From Hyphomicrobiales bacterium (GTDB lineage: Bacteria; Pseudomonadota; Alphaproteobacteria; Rhizobiales; Rhizobiaceae), in the NCBI GenBank assembly GCA_900471515.1, contig UCFC01000027.1:1-48754 (forward strand): 48,754 nucleotides of DNA. Direction: 5' to 3'. Below the pieces are notes generated by a model. The model did no database searches. It had not been told where the DNA came from and saw only the letters and a list, made by a program, of their open reading frames with translations. The translations under genes were made by a program, and so were the position numbers. Of this stretch, positions 16,851 to 25,530 are shown piece after piece (position 1 is the stretch's first letter; each line of letters opens with the position of its first letter).

Positions 16851-18125
16851 TTACGACGCCTTCACGGAATTCGGCGAACCGTCATTGGCAAGTTCCGGCA
16901 TGAGGTCGGATATGCTGACGACCTTGCCTGTGCGCGAACTCGTCAGTGCCGCGATTCCGCAGAGCACGGACATGGCGCCGGCCCGGGTGCCGGCGCGCTG
17001 TGCGAGCCTGTCCTGCATGTCGGGCTTGAAGATCATGTTGCGCATCCTGTCGTCGCCGCCATAGTGGCCGCCGGAGGAGTGCGGCACCTTGATCCGCTCG
17101 ACTGCCTCCTTGCCATGCGGGAAACTGCGGATCAGCAGGATCGTATCTTCCCTCGGCTCCTCCCAAGGCTGCGCCTCATATTGGCGGATTTCGATGCGGC
17201 CCTTGGTGCCGTTGAAGGCGAGGTGATGTCCCTCGATCGGCTGGAACGTGTTCAGCGAATAGGAAACGTGCACATTGTTCCGGTAGCGGATGGAAACGAC
17301 CATCGTATCGGGAATGTCGATATCTTCGCGGAAAACGCAGCCGTCGCGGAAATAGCCGTCTATCTTCGACGGATCCTCATAGAGCGTGTCGAGGAAAGGA
17401 TCCTTCTCGAGATCGAGGTAATAATCGCACTCCTGCGTATGCGGACAGAGCTTGCAGCGCGGGCCGCGGAACGGCCCCTTGCGGCCGTAGTTCTGCAGAT
17501 CGGCAAAAGAGGTTACGGCGTCGGGATCGCTGTCGAGATACCAGTTCAGAAGGTCGAAATGGTGGGTTGCCTTATGAACGAACAGGCTGCCGGAATTTTC
17601 CGTATAGGCATGCCAGCGGCGGAAATAGTCCGCGCCGTGCTTGGTGTTGAGATACCAGTGAAAATCGACCGACGTGACGCGGCCGATCTCACCGGAATTC
17701 AGCAGTTCCTTGATCTTCGCCGCCGTCGGCGCGTAACGATAGTTGAAGGAAACGTCGACCCGGCGGCCGGTGCGCTTTTCCGCGTCCAGAATCCGGCGAA
17801 TCTTCTCGACCGAGGTCGTCATCGGTTTTTCGGTGATGACGTCGATGCCAGCTTCCAGCGCGCGCACCACGATATCGTCATGCGTATGGTCGGGCGTGCA
17901 GACGATCACCAGGTCCGGTTTCTGCTCTGAAAGCATCGAATCGATGTTTTCGTAGAGCGGCGCGTTGCTGCCGATCATGGTGCGGGCGCGCTCGCCGCGC
18001 AGCGAATTCTTCTCGACGATCGCGGTCAGGTCGACATGCTCGCGCCAGCCGGCCAAGAGATCCTTGCCCCACATCGTGGTGCCGCGGTTACCGGTGCCGA
18101 TCAGGGCAAAACGGCGTTTCTCCAT
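16851..18125 (-). CDS. Gfo/Idh/MocA family oxidoreductase with a Cys4 insert
   Basis: This 424-aa NAD(P)-dependent sugar oxidoreductase has the N-terminal Rossmann motif IGTGNRGT (9-16), the family signature TEKPMT (98-103) and the catalytic His region HKATHHFD (184-191). It is longer than the usual 340-390 aa and contains a cysteine cluster, Cys224-x2-Cys227-x5-Cys233 with a later Cys263, which could bind zinc or another metal; most family members lack this. The ATG at 18125 is preceded by AGGAGG. It is the last of four genes in a minus-strand operon, 45 bp after the isomerase gene. The substrate is unknown. Confidence 0.9.
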   Translation of the reverse strand: MEKRRFALIGTGNRGTTMWGKDLLAGWREHVDLTAIVEKNSLRGERARTMIGSNAPLYENIDSMLSEQKPDLVIVCTPDHTHDDIVVRALEAGIDVITEKPMTTSVEKIRRILDAEKRTGRRVDVSFNYRYAPTAAKIKELLNSGEIGRVTSVDFHWYLNTKHGADYFRRWHAYTENSGSLFVHKATHHFDLLNWYLDSDPDAVTSFADLQNYGRKGPFRGPRCKLCPHTQECDYYLDLEKDPFLDTLYEDPSKIDGYFRDGCVFREDIDIPDTMVVSIRYRNNVHVSYSLNTFQPIEGHHLAFNGTKGRIEIRQYEAQPWEEPREDTILLIRSFPHGKEAVERIKVPHSSGGHYGGDDRMRNMIFKPDMQDRLAQRAGTRAGAMSVLCGIAALTSSRTGKVVSISDLMPELANDGSPNSVKAS

Positions 18126-18170
18126 CGAATGATTCCTCCTTCATACGTGATGAAACGATTGGATTTTAAA

Positions 18171-19001
18171 CTAGGCTTGGCAGCAGCTCCTGAAGCGCTC
18201 GACGCAGGTGGCGATCACCTCGTCGGCAGGACGCTTCCACCAGTTTTCGGCGGAGAAGATCTCAACCTCCTGGGCGCCGAAGAAGCCGGCGGCTTCCACC
18301 ATCCGTCTTATGCCTTTGAGATCGATAACGCCATCGCCCATCATGCCGCGGTCGAGCAGCATGTCCTTGGTCGGGACCAGCCAGTCGCAGATATGGTGGG
18401 CAAAGATGCGTTTCATCCGCCCGGCCCGGGCAATCTGGTTGGCAAGATCGGGATCCCACCAGACGTGATAGACGTCCACGGCAACGCCGACGTCTTCGCC
18501 TAATTGCTCGCACATGTCGAGCGCCTGGCCGAGCGTGTTCACGCAGGCGCGGTCGGCGGCATACATCGGATGCAACGGCTCGATCGCGAGTTTCACGCCC
18601 GCAGCCTGCGCATGCGGCAGCACGGCGGCGATACCGTCGAATACCATCTGGCGCGCTGCGACGATATCTTTCGAACTGCCCGGAAGCCCGCCGACGACGA
18701 GAACGAGGCAATCGGCTGAAAATGCCGCCGCTTCGTCGATGGCGCGTCTGTTGTCGTCGAGGTTCTTCTGCCAGTCCGCCGCATTTGCCGCCGGAAAGAA
18801 ACCGCCGCGGCAAAGGCCTGTGAGCTTGATGCCGTTCGATTTGACGATACGCACCGCCTCGTCGAGGCCGGCCTTGGCCACCTGATCGCGCCAGGGCGCA
18901 ATCGAGGTGATGCCGTGCTTCAGGCAGATATCGACGGCTTCGGCAAAGCCGCATTGTTCGCGGATCGTCGCGAGATTGATCGAAAGTCCTTCGACCTGCA
19001 T
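18171..19001 (-). CDS. Sugar phosphate isomerase/epimerase (xylose isomerase-like TIM barrel)
   Basis: The start ATG at 19001 has GGGAGGGG about 7 bases upstream; the product is 276 aa. It has the AP endonuclease 2/xylose isomerase-like fold pattern: INLATIREQ at the first strand, LAIEPLHPMYAADRAC with a metal-ligand Glu, VAVDVYHVWWDP with Asp and His, and VEIFSAENWW near the end. Such enzymes isomerise keto- and aldo-sugars or inositol derivatives using a divalent metal. It is the third gene of the minus-strand operon after the Gfo/Idh and DUF993 genes. Confidence 0.9.
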   Translation of the reverse strand: MQVEGLSINLATIREQCGFAEAVDICLKHGITSIAPWRDQVAKAGLDEAVRIVKSNGIKLTGLCRGGFFPAANAADWQKNLDDNRRAIDEAAAFSADCLVLVVGGLPGSSKDIVAARQMVFDGIAAVLPHAQAAGVKLAIEPLHPMYAADRACVNTLGQALDMCEQLGEDVGVAVDVYHVWWDPDLANQIARAGRMKRIFAHHICDWLVPTKDMLLDRGMMGDGVIDLKGIRRMVEAAGFFGAQEVEIFSAENWWKRPADEVIATCVERFRSCCQA

Positions 19002-19030
19002 GTCATTCCCCTCCCATTGCCGACCGGCGC

Positions 19031-20194
19031 TCAGTGGACGCCGTGGACGGCAAGCACCTGCTTCATGCGGGCAATTGCCATTTCCGGATCGGCAAGGACG
19101 CGGGCCTTGTCGGCCAGGCGGAAAAGTTCCGCCAGATGCGTGAGAGACCGCGTGCTCTGCTGGCCGCCGATCATCGTGAAATGATCCTGCAGGCCGTTGA
19201 GATAGGCGAGGAAAACGACGCCGGTCTTGTAGAAGCGGGTCGGCGCCTTGAAAATGTGGCGCGACAGGGGAACGGTCGGTTCGAGCAGGTCGAAGAATTC
19301 GCGATTGCTCTTGCGGCCGAGCGCATCGAGCGCCGCGGAGGCGGCCGGTGCGATCGCGTCGAAGATGCCGAGCAGCGCGTCCGAATGGCCCTGTTCGTCG
19401 CCGGCGATCAGTTCGGCATAGTTGAAGTCGTCGCCCGTATACATGCGCACGCTCTTCGGCAGCTGCCGGCGCATGGTCACTTCCTTCTCCTTGGAAAGAA
19501 GCGAGATCTTGATGCCGTCGACCTTCGCGGCATTGGATTCGATGACCTGAAGGCAGGTTTCCATTGCCTTCAGGTGGTCGCCGTTGCCCCAATATCCCTG
19601 AAGGGCCGGGTCGAACATTTCGCCGAGCCAATGGATGATGACGGGTTCCCTGACCTGGCGAAGGATCCGGTCATAGACCCTGATATAGTCGTCCGGTCCC
19701 TTGGCGGCGGCAGCGAGCGCCCGGCTTGCCATCAAGATGATGCGGCCGCCCGCGGCTTCCACCGTCTCGATCTGCTCCTCATAGGCACGAATGATCGTGT
19801 CGATTGTCACGTCGGGTCCGGGCGCCAGGTGGTCGGTGCCGGCGCCGCAGGCAATCAGCGCGTCCTTGCGGGAGCCGGCTTCGGCAAGCGCACGACGGAT
19901 CAGCTCGCGTGCTTCCGGCCAGCCGAGGCCCATGCCGCGCTGGGCCGTATCCATCGCCTCGGCAACGCCGAGGCCGAGATCCCACAGGCGATGGCGGAAG
20001 GCAAGCGTCCGCTCCCAGTCGATCGCCGGCGTCAGCCACGGATCGTTGTCGGCAAGCGGATCGGCCACCACATGGGCGGCAGCAAAGGCGATGCGCGGGA
20101 AGTTCTTGGCCTCCCGCTTCTTGAGCTCGATCGGCGTGCCGGTCAGCGTATAGGGAACGATTTTACCGTCGAGAGGAAGATTGATCGTCGTCAC
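19031..20194 (-). CDS. DUF993 family protein (aldolase-like TIM barrel)
   Basis: This 387-aa protein matches DUF993, sometimes described as dihydrodipicolinate-synthase-like. Features are IIRAYEEQIETVEAAGGRI, the strand VIIHWLGEMFDPALQGYWG, and KVDGIKISLLSKEKE, where the Lys in GIKIS is at the strand position used for a Schiff base in class I aldolases. That suggests a pyruvate-dependent or related lyase on a sugar acid, but no member that I know of has a proven reaction. The stop of the upstream Gfo/Idh gene is only 3 bp before its start, so the two are tightly coupled. Confidence 0.85.
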   Translation of the reverse strand: MTTINLPLDGKIVPYTLTGTPIELKKREAKNFPRIAFAAAHVVADPLADNDPWLTPAIDWERTLAFRHRLWDLGLGVAEAMDTAQRGMGLGWPEARELIRRALAEAGSRKDALIACGAGTDHLAPGPDVTIDTIIRAYEEQIETVEAAGGRIILMASRALAAAAKGPDDYIRVYDRILRQVREPVIIHWLGEMFDPALQGYWGNGDHLKAMETCLQVIESNAAKVDGIKISLLSKEKEVTMRRQLPKSVRMYTGDDFNYAELIAGDEQGHSDALLGIFDAIAPAASAALDALGRKSNREFFDLLEPTVPLSRHIFKAPTRFYKTGVVFLAYLNGLQDHFTMIGGQQSTRSLTHLAELFRLADKARVLADPEMAIARMKQVLAVHGVH

Positions 20195-20197
20195 GGC

Positions 20198-21346
20198 TCA
20201 GAACTCCAGGGCGGGGACATCGAGCCAGCGGCGCTCGGCCCAGGATTTCAGGCCGAGTTCGGCAAGCTGCACGCCCTTGGCTCCGGCTTCCAGCCCGTAG
20301 GGCCACGGAGCGTCTTCGACGACATGGCGGATGAACATTTCCCACTGCGCCTTGAAGCCGTTGTCGAAAACCTGCGTATCCGGCACCTCGTCCCAGGTCT
20401 TGTAGAAGTCGATGGTCTGCGGCTGGTCCGGGTTCCAGACCGGCTTCGGCGTGTTGACGCGATGCTGGCTCCAGCATTTCGTCAGGCCCGCAACGGCAGA
20501 GCCGTGCGTGCCGTCCACCTGGAAGGTCACAAGATCGTCGCGGCGCACGCGAACGGCCCAGGAGGAGTTGATCTGCGCGATCGCCCCGCCCTCCAGTTCG
20601 AAGGTCGCGTAGGCAGCGTCATCGGTATCGCAGTTGTAGGGTTTGCCCTGTTCGTCGATGCGGCTCGGAATATGGGTCGCACCAAGGCACGAAACGGCCT
20701 TCACCTCGCCGAAGAGATTGTCGAGCACATAGCGCCAGTGGCACAGCATATCGAGGATGATGCCGCCGCCATCGGCCTTTCTGTAGTTCCAGGAGGGGCG
20801 CTGGGCCGGAACGCCCCAATCGCCTTCGAAGACCCAGTAGCCGAATTCGCCGCGCACAGAGAGGATCTTGCCGAAGAAACCGGAATCGCGCAGCAGCGCC
20901 AGCTTGCGCAGGCCGGGCAGGAAGAGCTTGTCCTGCACCACGCCGTGCTTGAGGCCGGAGGCGCGCGCCTTGCGGGCAAGCTCGATCGCCACCTGCAGGT
21001 CGTCGGAAATCGGCTTTTCGCAATAGACATGCTTGCCGGCGTCCAGCGCCTTGGAGAGCAGTTCGGCGCGCATCAGCGTCGTGCCGGCATCGAAGAAGAT
21101 CGTGTCGTCGGGATTGGCGAGCGCTGCGTCGAGATCGGTCGACCAGCGCTTGATATTATGCTTGCGGGCAAGCTCTTCCATCTTGGCGCCGTTGCGGCCG
21201 ACGATGATGGGATCGATTTCGAGTTTCTCGCCTGATTTCAGCGTGATGCCGCCCTGGTCGCGGAAAGCGAGGATCGACCGGACGAGGTGCTGATTGTAGC
21301 CCATGCGGCCGGTGACGCCATGCAAAATGATCCCCAGACGTGCCAT
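20198..21346 (-). CDS. Gfo/Idh/MocA family oxidoreductase
   Basis: The start ATG at 21346 has GGGAGGG about 6 bases upstream; the product is 382 aa. The nucleotide-binding loop is unusual for the family (LHGVTGRMGYNQH, 9-20), more like a dihydrodipicolinate reductase loop, followed by the signature CEKPIS (109-114). It is the first gene of the four-gene minus-strand operon, which starts downstream of an inverted repeat (21411-21426) shared with two other operons. It probably oxidises a sugar or sugar acid with NAD(P). The substrate is unknown. Confidence 0.9.
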   Translation of the reverse strand: MARLGIILHGVTGRMGYNQHLVRSILAFRDQGGITLKSGEKLEIDPIIVGRNGAKMEELARKHNIKRWSTDLDAALANPDDTIFFDAGTTLMRAELLSKALDAGKHVYCEKPISDDLQVAIELARKARASGLKHGVVQDKLFLPGLRKLALLRDSGFFGKILSVRGEFGYWVFEGDWGVPAQRPSWNYRKADGGGIILDMLCHWRYVLDNLFGEVKAVSCLGATHIPSRIDEQGKPYNCDTDDAAYATFELEGGAIAQINSSWAVRVRRDDLVTFQVDGTHGSAVAGLTKCWSQHRVNTPKPVWNPDQPQTIDFYKTWDEVPDTQVFDNGFKAQWEMFIRHVVEDAPWPYGLEAGAKGVQLAELGLKSWAERRWLDVPALEF

Positions 21347-21410
21347 TTTTCCCTCCCTGGAAGCTTTTATGCGGCGGGAGCGGGCAGCCAGGCCCGGCCC
21401 TCCCGAGCCG

Positions 21411-21426
21411 GTAACTAAACAGTTAC
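21411..21426. promoter_or_regulatory. Putative TetR operator, site 1
   Basis: GTAACT-AAAC-AGTTAC: 6-bp perfect arms around a 4-base spacer, 65 bp before the Gfo/Idh start at 21346. It is nearly identical to sites at 22281 and 34114. Confidence 0.65.
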
Positions 21427-21479
21427 TTGATGGCAGAAGAGGAATATTGCTGTCAATAGACAATTCCGCTTTTTGAAAA

Positions 21480-22154
21480 TCAGCGCTTTATCGAGGCGAG
21501 CGTGACGTGGACGATATGCCGCTCCCACGCATCCAGATTGCCGGGCGTGATCAGGTCGCGGCCGAAGATCGTCGAAAGCGTGTACTGGTTGGACAAATAG
21601 AAATAGCCGAGCGAGGCGATGGTCAGATAGACGTGCAGCGGATCGGCGCTCTCGATGAAGACACCGGCTTTCTTGCCTTCCTCCAGCACCTGCGAGAGTT
21701 CGCCGATCAGATGCGAGTGCAGCTCCTTGAGCCGCACGGACTGGCGCAGCCAGCGGGCGCGATGCAGGTTCTCCGTCCCGAGCAGGCTCAGGAATTCAGG
21801 ATGCTGCAGGAAGTAGCGCCAGGTGAAGAGGGCAAGCTCGCCGATGCCCTCCTCGGGGCTGCGCGTGCCGATATTCAGCGCGCGCTCCGCCGTGCGGATG
21901 CTGACATAGGCCTCCTCCAGCACCCGCAGATAGAGCTGCTCCTTGTCGCCGAAATAGTGGTAGAGCATCCGCTTGTTGGTGCCGGCGCGCTCGGCGATGG
22001 CATCGACACGCGCCCCACCCATGCCGTTTTCCGCAAATTCCTGCGTGGCGGCTTCCAGGATGGCCGCGCGGGTGCGCTCCGGATCACGTTGGGCGGTTCG
22101 CTCGGCGGGCGGGCGCTTGATTTTCTTTTTTGCGCTCTCCCCGGTGTCGTTCAT
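21480..22154 (-). CDS. TetR/AcrR-family transcriptional regulator
   Basis: The start ATG at 22154 (224 aa) has GGGGA about 7 bases upstream. After a basic N-terminal tail (SAKKKIKRPPAERTAQRDPERTR), the TetR helix-turn-helix is clear: AAILEAATQEFAENG and ERAGTNKRMLYHYFGDKEQLY (about residues 28-75). The C-terminal part is a ligand and dimer domain. It stands between the minus-strand Gfo/Idh operon and the plus-strand ABC transporter operon, both of which have the same inverted repeat in front. It is the natural candidate for the protein that binds these sites, probably as a repressor released by a sugar or uronate intermediate. Confidence 0.92.
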   Translation of the reverse strand: MNDTGESAKKKIKRPPAERTAQRDPERTRAAILEAATQEFAENGMGGARVDAIAERAGTNKRMLYHYFGDKEQLYLRVLEEAYVSIRTAERALNIGTRSPEEGIGELALFTWRYFLQHPEFLSLLGTENLHRARWLRQSVRLKELHSHLIGELSQVLEEGKKAGVFIESADPLHVYLTIASLGYFYLSNQYTLSTIFGRDLITPGNLDAWERHIVHVTLASIKR

Positions 22155-22280
22155 CTGATATCCCCTATTTCCCCATGTTGCGCTCATATGGCTAAAGCGG
22201 GACAATGTAAAAACTCAAATTGGCCGACGCAACCGCGCCACCAACACCGCTTGACAGTCCGGAGGCTTTGAACATAACTT

Positions 22281-22296
22281 GTAACCAATTAGTTAT
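22281..22296. promoter_or_regulatory. Putative TetR operator, site 2
   Basis: GTAACCAATTAGTTAT lies in the divergent gap between tetR (start 22154) and the binding-protein gene (start 22362). The core TAACYAATTRGTTA is a dyad and matches site 1 at 12 of 16 positions. It could govern both directions. Confidence 0.65.
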
Positions 22297-22361
22297 TTGT
22301 TGCAAGATAGCTAATTCGGAAGCGTGTGGAGGCGCTTCCTTTTGGGAGGAGGAAAACCAAT

Positions 22362-23648
22362 ATGACTTTTCGTGTAAGCAGACGTAATTTCATGGCGGGG
22401 GGTGCTACGCTCCTTTCGCTGTCGGCGCTCGGAAACAGCGCTTTTGCCCAGGAAAACCGCCTGCGCCTCATCTGGTGGGGCTCTCAGCCGCGCGCTGACC
22501 GCACCAACAAGGTCTCCGACCTTTTCAAGGCGCAGCACAGCGGCGTTTCGATCACCGGCGAATTCCTCGGATGGGCCGATTACTGGCCGCGCCTTGCCAC
22601 CCAGGTGGCCGGCCGCAACGCCCCCGACGTCATCCAGATGGACTATCGCTACATCGTCGAATATGCCCGGCGCGGCGCTCTCGCCCCGCTGGAATCCTAC
22701 ATGCCCTCGAAGCTGCAGCTCGACGATTTCGACCCGGCGCAGATCGAAGGCGGCAAAGTGGACGGCCATTTCTACGGCGTCAGCCTCGGCGCAAATTCGG
22801 CGGCAACGGTCATCAATACCGTCGCCTTCAAGGAGGCCGGCATCGACGTGCCGACCAACAAGACCACCTGGGAAGAGTTCGGCAAGATCGGCGCCGAAAT
22901 CACCAAGGCCGGCAAGCGCAAGGGCTATTTCGGCTTTGCCGACGGCAGCGGCGGCGAGCCGCTCTTCGAAAACTACCTGCGTCAGCGCGGCAAGGCGCTC
23001 TACACGGCAGATTCGAAGATTGCCTTCGGTGCCGAGGATGCGTCCGAATGGTTCGACATGTGGGCCAAGTTCCGTGAGGCCGGCGCCTGCGTAACGCCCG
23101 ATATTCAGGCGCTCTACAAGGACACGATCGACACCAGCCCGCTGACCGTCGGCAAGGCTGCCTGCGACTACGCCCATTCCAACCAGTTCGTTGGTTATCA
23201 GGCGATGGTCAAGGACAAGCTGATGCTCAGCAACTACATGCGCATCAAGCCGGATTCGAAGGGTGGTCACTATCGCAAGCCTTCGATGTTCTTCTCGGTC
23301 TCCGCGCAGTCGAAGGCGATCGATCAGGCCGTCGACTACGTCAACTTCTTCGTCAAGAACCCCGATGCCGCCAAGATCCTCGATGTCGAGCGCGGCATTC
23401 CGGAATCGAAGGCGATGCGTGAGGTTGTCGCCGGCACGCTCGATGAGACCGGCAAGATCCCGCTCGAATATGTCGGCGGTCTTGGCGATCTCGCGGGCCC
23501 GCTTCCGCCCCCGCCGCCGACCGGCGCCGGCGAAGGCCAGGTCGTGCTGCGCACGATCTCCGAACAGGTCGCGTTCGGCCAGCTTACGCCTGCCGATGCC
23601 GGCAAGCAGCTCGTGGATGAAATCACGCGAATTCTCGCGCGGGGTTGA
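22362..23648 (+). CDS. ABC transporter extracellular sugar-binding protein
   Basis: The start ATG at 22362 has GGGAGGAGG about 9 bases upstream; the product is 428 aa. The N-terminus has a twin-arginine type signal (SRRNFMAGG, 6-14) and a hydrophobic stretch ending NSAFAQ. The rest is a family 1 solute-binding protein for CUT1-type carbohydrate import. It heads a seven-gene operon with two permeases, an oxidoreductase, the ATPase, a kinase and an FAD/GcvT enzyme. It is a paralogue of the orphan binding protein at 11502-12785. A uronate or uronate-containing substrate is plausible because uxaC-uxuB appear to share its operator. Confidence 0.93.
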   Translation: MTFRVSRRNFMAGGATLLSLSALGNSAFAQENRLRLIWWGSQPRADRTNKVSDLFKAQHSGVSITGEFLGWADYWPRLATQVAGRNAPDVIQMDYRYIVEYARRGALAPLESYMPSKLQLDDFDPAQIEGGKVDGHFYGVSLGANSAATVINTVAFKEAGIDVPTNKTTWEEFGKIGAEITKAGKRKGYFGFADGSGGEPLFENYLRQRGKALYTADSKIAFGAEDASEWFDMWAKFREAGACVTPDIQALYKDTIDTSPLTVGKAACDYAHSNQFVGYQAMVKDKLMLSNYMRIKPDSKGGHYRKPSMFFSVSAQSKAIDQAVDYVNFFVKNPDAAKILDVERGIPESKAMREVVAGTLDETGKIPLEYVGGLGDLAGPLPPPPPTGAGEGQVVLRTISEQVAFGQLTPADAGKQLVDEITRILARG

Positions 23649-23654
23649 TCTTAC

Positions 23655-24614
23655 ATGACAAATGCGATGCGCACGTCCGCAGGGACGGTAACGGTGGAAA
23701 GATATCAGGGAGCAAGGGCTGACGGACGCTTCCGGCGGCTGTGGAATGCCAATGCTCCCGGCTATCTCTTTCTGCTTCCCTGGCTGATAGGCTTCTTCGG
23801 CCTGACGCTCGGCCCGGCCCTGATTTCGCTCTACCTCTCCTTCACCGACTTCGACATGTTGCGGGCGCCGGGATGGGTTGGGGCAGCCAATTACGTGCGC
23901 ATCGCCACGGCCGATCCGAAATTCGCCTCGGCCATGTCCGTCACGCTGACCTATGTCGTCCTGTCGGTGCCCTTCAAGCTGACTTTTGCGCTGCTCGTCG
24001 CGCTTGCCCTGAACCGGGGTCTGCGCGGCCTGCCGATCTACCGCGCGATCTTCTACCTTCCGTCGCTTCTCGGCGGCAGCGTCGCGATCGCCGTGCTGTG
24101 GCGCCAGCTTTTCGCCAGCGACGGCCTAGTCAATGCTGCGCTCGCGCATTTCGGCATCGTCGGTCCCAGCTGGATCTCGCATCCGAGCTACTCGATCTAT
24201 ACGCTGGTCGCACTGTCGGTCTGGCAGTTCGGTTCGCCGATGATCATCTTCCTGGCCGGATTGCGGCAGATCCCGCAGGATATGTATGAGGCGGCAAGCC
24301 TCGACGGCGCCTCGAAATTCCGCCAGTTCTACAAGATTACCCTGCCGCTTCTGACACCGGTGATCTTCTTTAACGCGGTCGTGCAGACGATCGATGCCTT
24401 CAAGGCCTTCACGCCGGCCTTCATCATTTCTGGCGGTACCGGCGGCCCGATCAATTCGACGCTGTTCTACACGCTCTATCTCTACCAGGAAGCTTTCGGC
24501 AATTTCCGCATGGGCTACGCTTCGGCGCTCGCCTGGATCCTCGTGGTGATCATCGCGATCTTCACGGCCTTCTCCTTCCTGACCTCGCGCTATTGGGTAC
24601 ATTACGATGACTGA
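23655..24614 (+). CDS. Sugar ABC transporter permease (MalF/UgpA-like)
   Basis: This 319-aa inner membrane protein has six predicted helices, starting with YLFLLPWLIGFFGLTLGPAL. The cytoplasmic EAA loop that contacts the ATPase is EAASLDGASKFRQFYKITLP. It forms the channel with the next gene product, with which it overlaps by 8 bp. The start codon lies 6 bp after the binding-protein stop, and the ribosome binding site is weak. Confidence 0.93.
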   Translation: MTNAMRTSAGTVTVERYQGARADGRFRRLWNANAPGYLFLLPWLIGFFGLTLGPALISLYLSFTDFDMLRAPGWVGAANYVRIATADPKFASAMSVTLTYVVLSVPFKLTFALLVALALNRGLRGLPIYRAIFYLPSLLGGSVAIAVLWRQLFASDGLVNAALAHFGIVGPSWISHPSYSIYTLVALSVWQFGSPMIIFLAGLRQIPQDMYEAASLDGASKFRQFYKITLPLLTPVIFFNAVVQTIDAFKAFTPAFIISGGTGGPINSTLFYTLYLYQEAFGNFRMGYASALAWILVVIIAIFTAFSFLTSRYWVHYDD

Positions 24615-25494
24615 GATGACCGCTTCCGTCACCGCGGCCAGGCCGCCATCGGACATTACCAAACGCAGCCTGCCGGCGACGCTCGTCATTCACGCGCTGC
24701 TGATCGCCGCCTCGCTTCTGATGCTCTATCCGCTGCTGTGGATGGTGTCCGCATCGGTCAGGCCGGAAAACGAGATCTTCTCGTCGACCTCGCTCATTCC
24801 GTCCTCGGTCGATTTCTCGTCCTATGTGCGCGGCTGGACCGGCCTCGACATTTCCTTCGGCCGGTTCTTCTGGAATTCGCTCGTCATCTCGCTTCTGGTC
24901 GTCGCCGGCAATGTCATCGCCTGTTCGCTGACGGCTTTCGCCTTCGCGCGGCTGCGTTTTGCCGGCCGGAACTTCTGGTTCGCGATCATGCTCGGCACGC
25001 TGATGATCCCCTACCACGTGACGCTGATCCCGCAATATGTGCTCTTCCTCGACCTTGGCTGGGTCAATACCATCCTGCCGCTGGTCGTGCCGAAGTTCCT
25101 GGCAAGCGACGCCTTTTTCATCTTCCTGATGGTGCAGTTCTTCCGCGGCATCCCGCGCGAACTCGACGAGGCAGCGATGATGGACGGCTGCAGCGCCTGG
25201 CGCATCTACTGGAAGATCATGCTGCCGCTGTCGCTGCCGGTGCTGGCCACAGCCGCGATCTTCTCCTTCATCTGGACCTGGGACGATTTCTTCGGTCCGC
25301 TGATTTACCTCAACGACATGAACACCTACACGATCCAGCTCGGCCTGCGCACTTTCGTGGATTCCACCAGCGCTTCGGACTGGGGCGGACTGTTTGCCAT
25401 GTCGACGCTGACGCTCGTGCCCGTGTTCTTCTTCTTCCTGTTCTTCCAGCGCCTGCTGATCGAAGGCATCGCCACGACCGGCATGAAGCGCTGA
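24607..25494 (+). CDS. Sugar ABC transporter permease (MalG/UgpE-like)
   Basis: This 295-aa inner membrane protein has six predicted helices. The EAA motif reads DEAAMMDGCSAWRIYWKIML. It is the second half of the CUT1 translocation channel. The start overlaps the end of the first permease gene (8 bp), which indicates translational coupling. Confidence 0.93.
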   Translation: MTEMTASVTAARPPSDITKRSLPATLVIHALLIAASLLMLYPLLWMVSASVRPENEIFSSTSLIPSSVDFSSYVRGWTGLDISFGRFFWNSLVISLLVVAGNVIACSLTAFAFARLRFAGRNFWFAIMLGTLMIPYHVTLIPQYVLFLDLGWVNTILPLVVPKFLASDAFFIFLMVQFFRGIPRELDEAAMMDGCSAWRIYWKIMLPLSLPVLATAAIFSFIWTWDDFFGPLIYLNDMNTYTIQLGLRTFVDSTSASDWGGLFAMSTLTLVPVFFFFLFFQRLLIEGIATTGMKR

Positions 25495-25530
25495 TGGATC
25501 GGGTAGGAAAGCCAGACAGGATTAAATGAC

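Noticed and set aside
19034..21235. 733-codon plus-strand open frame over DUF993 and Gfo/Idh
   Set aside because: It is antisense to two recognisable genes; no family features and no ribosome binding site.
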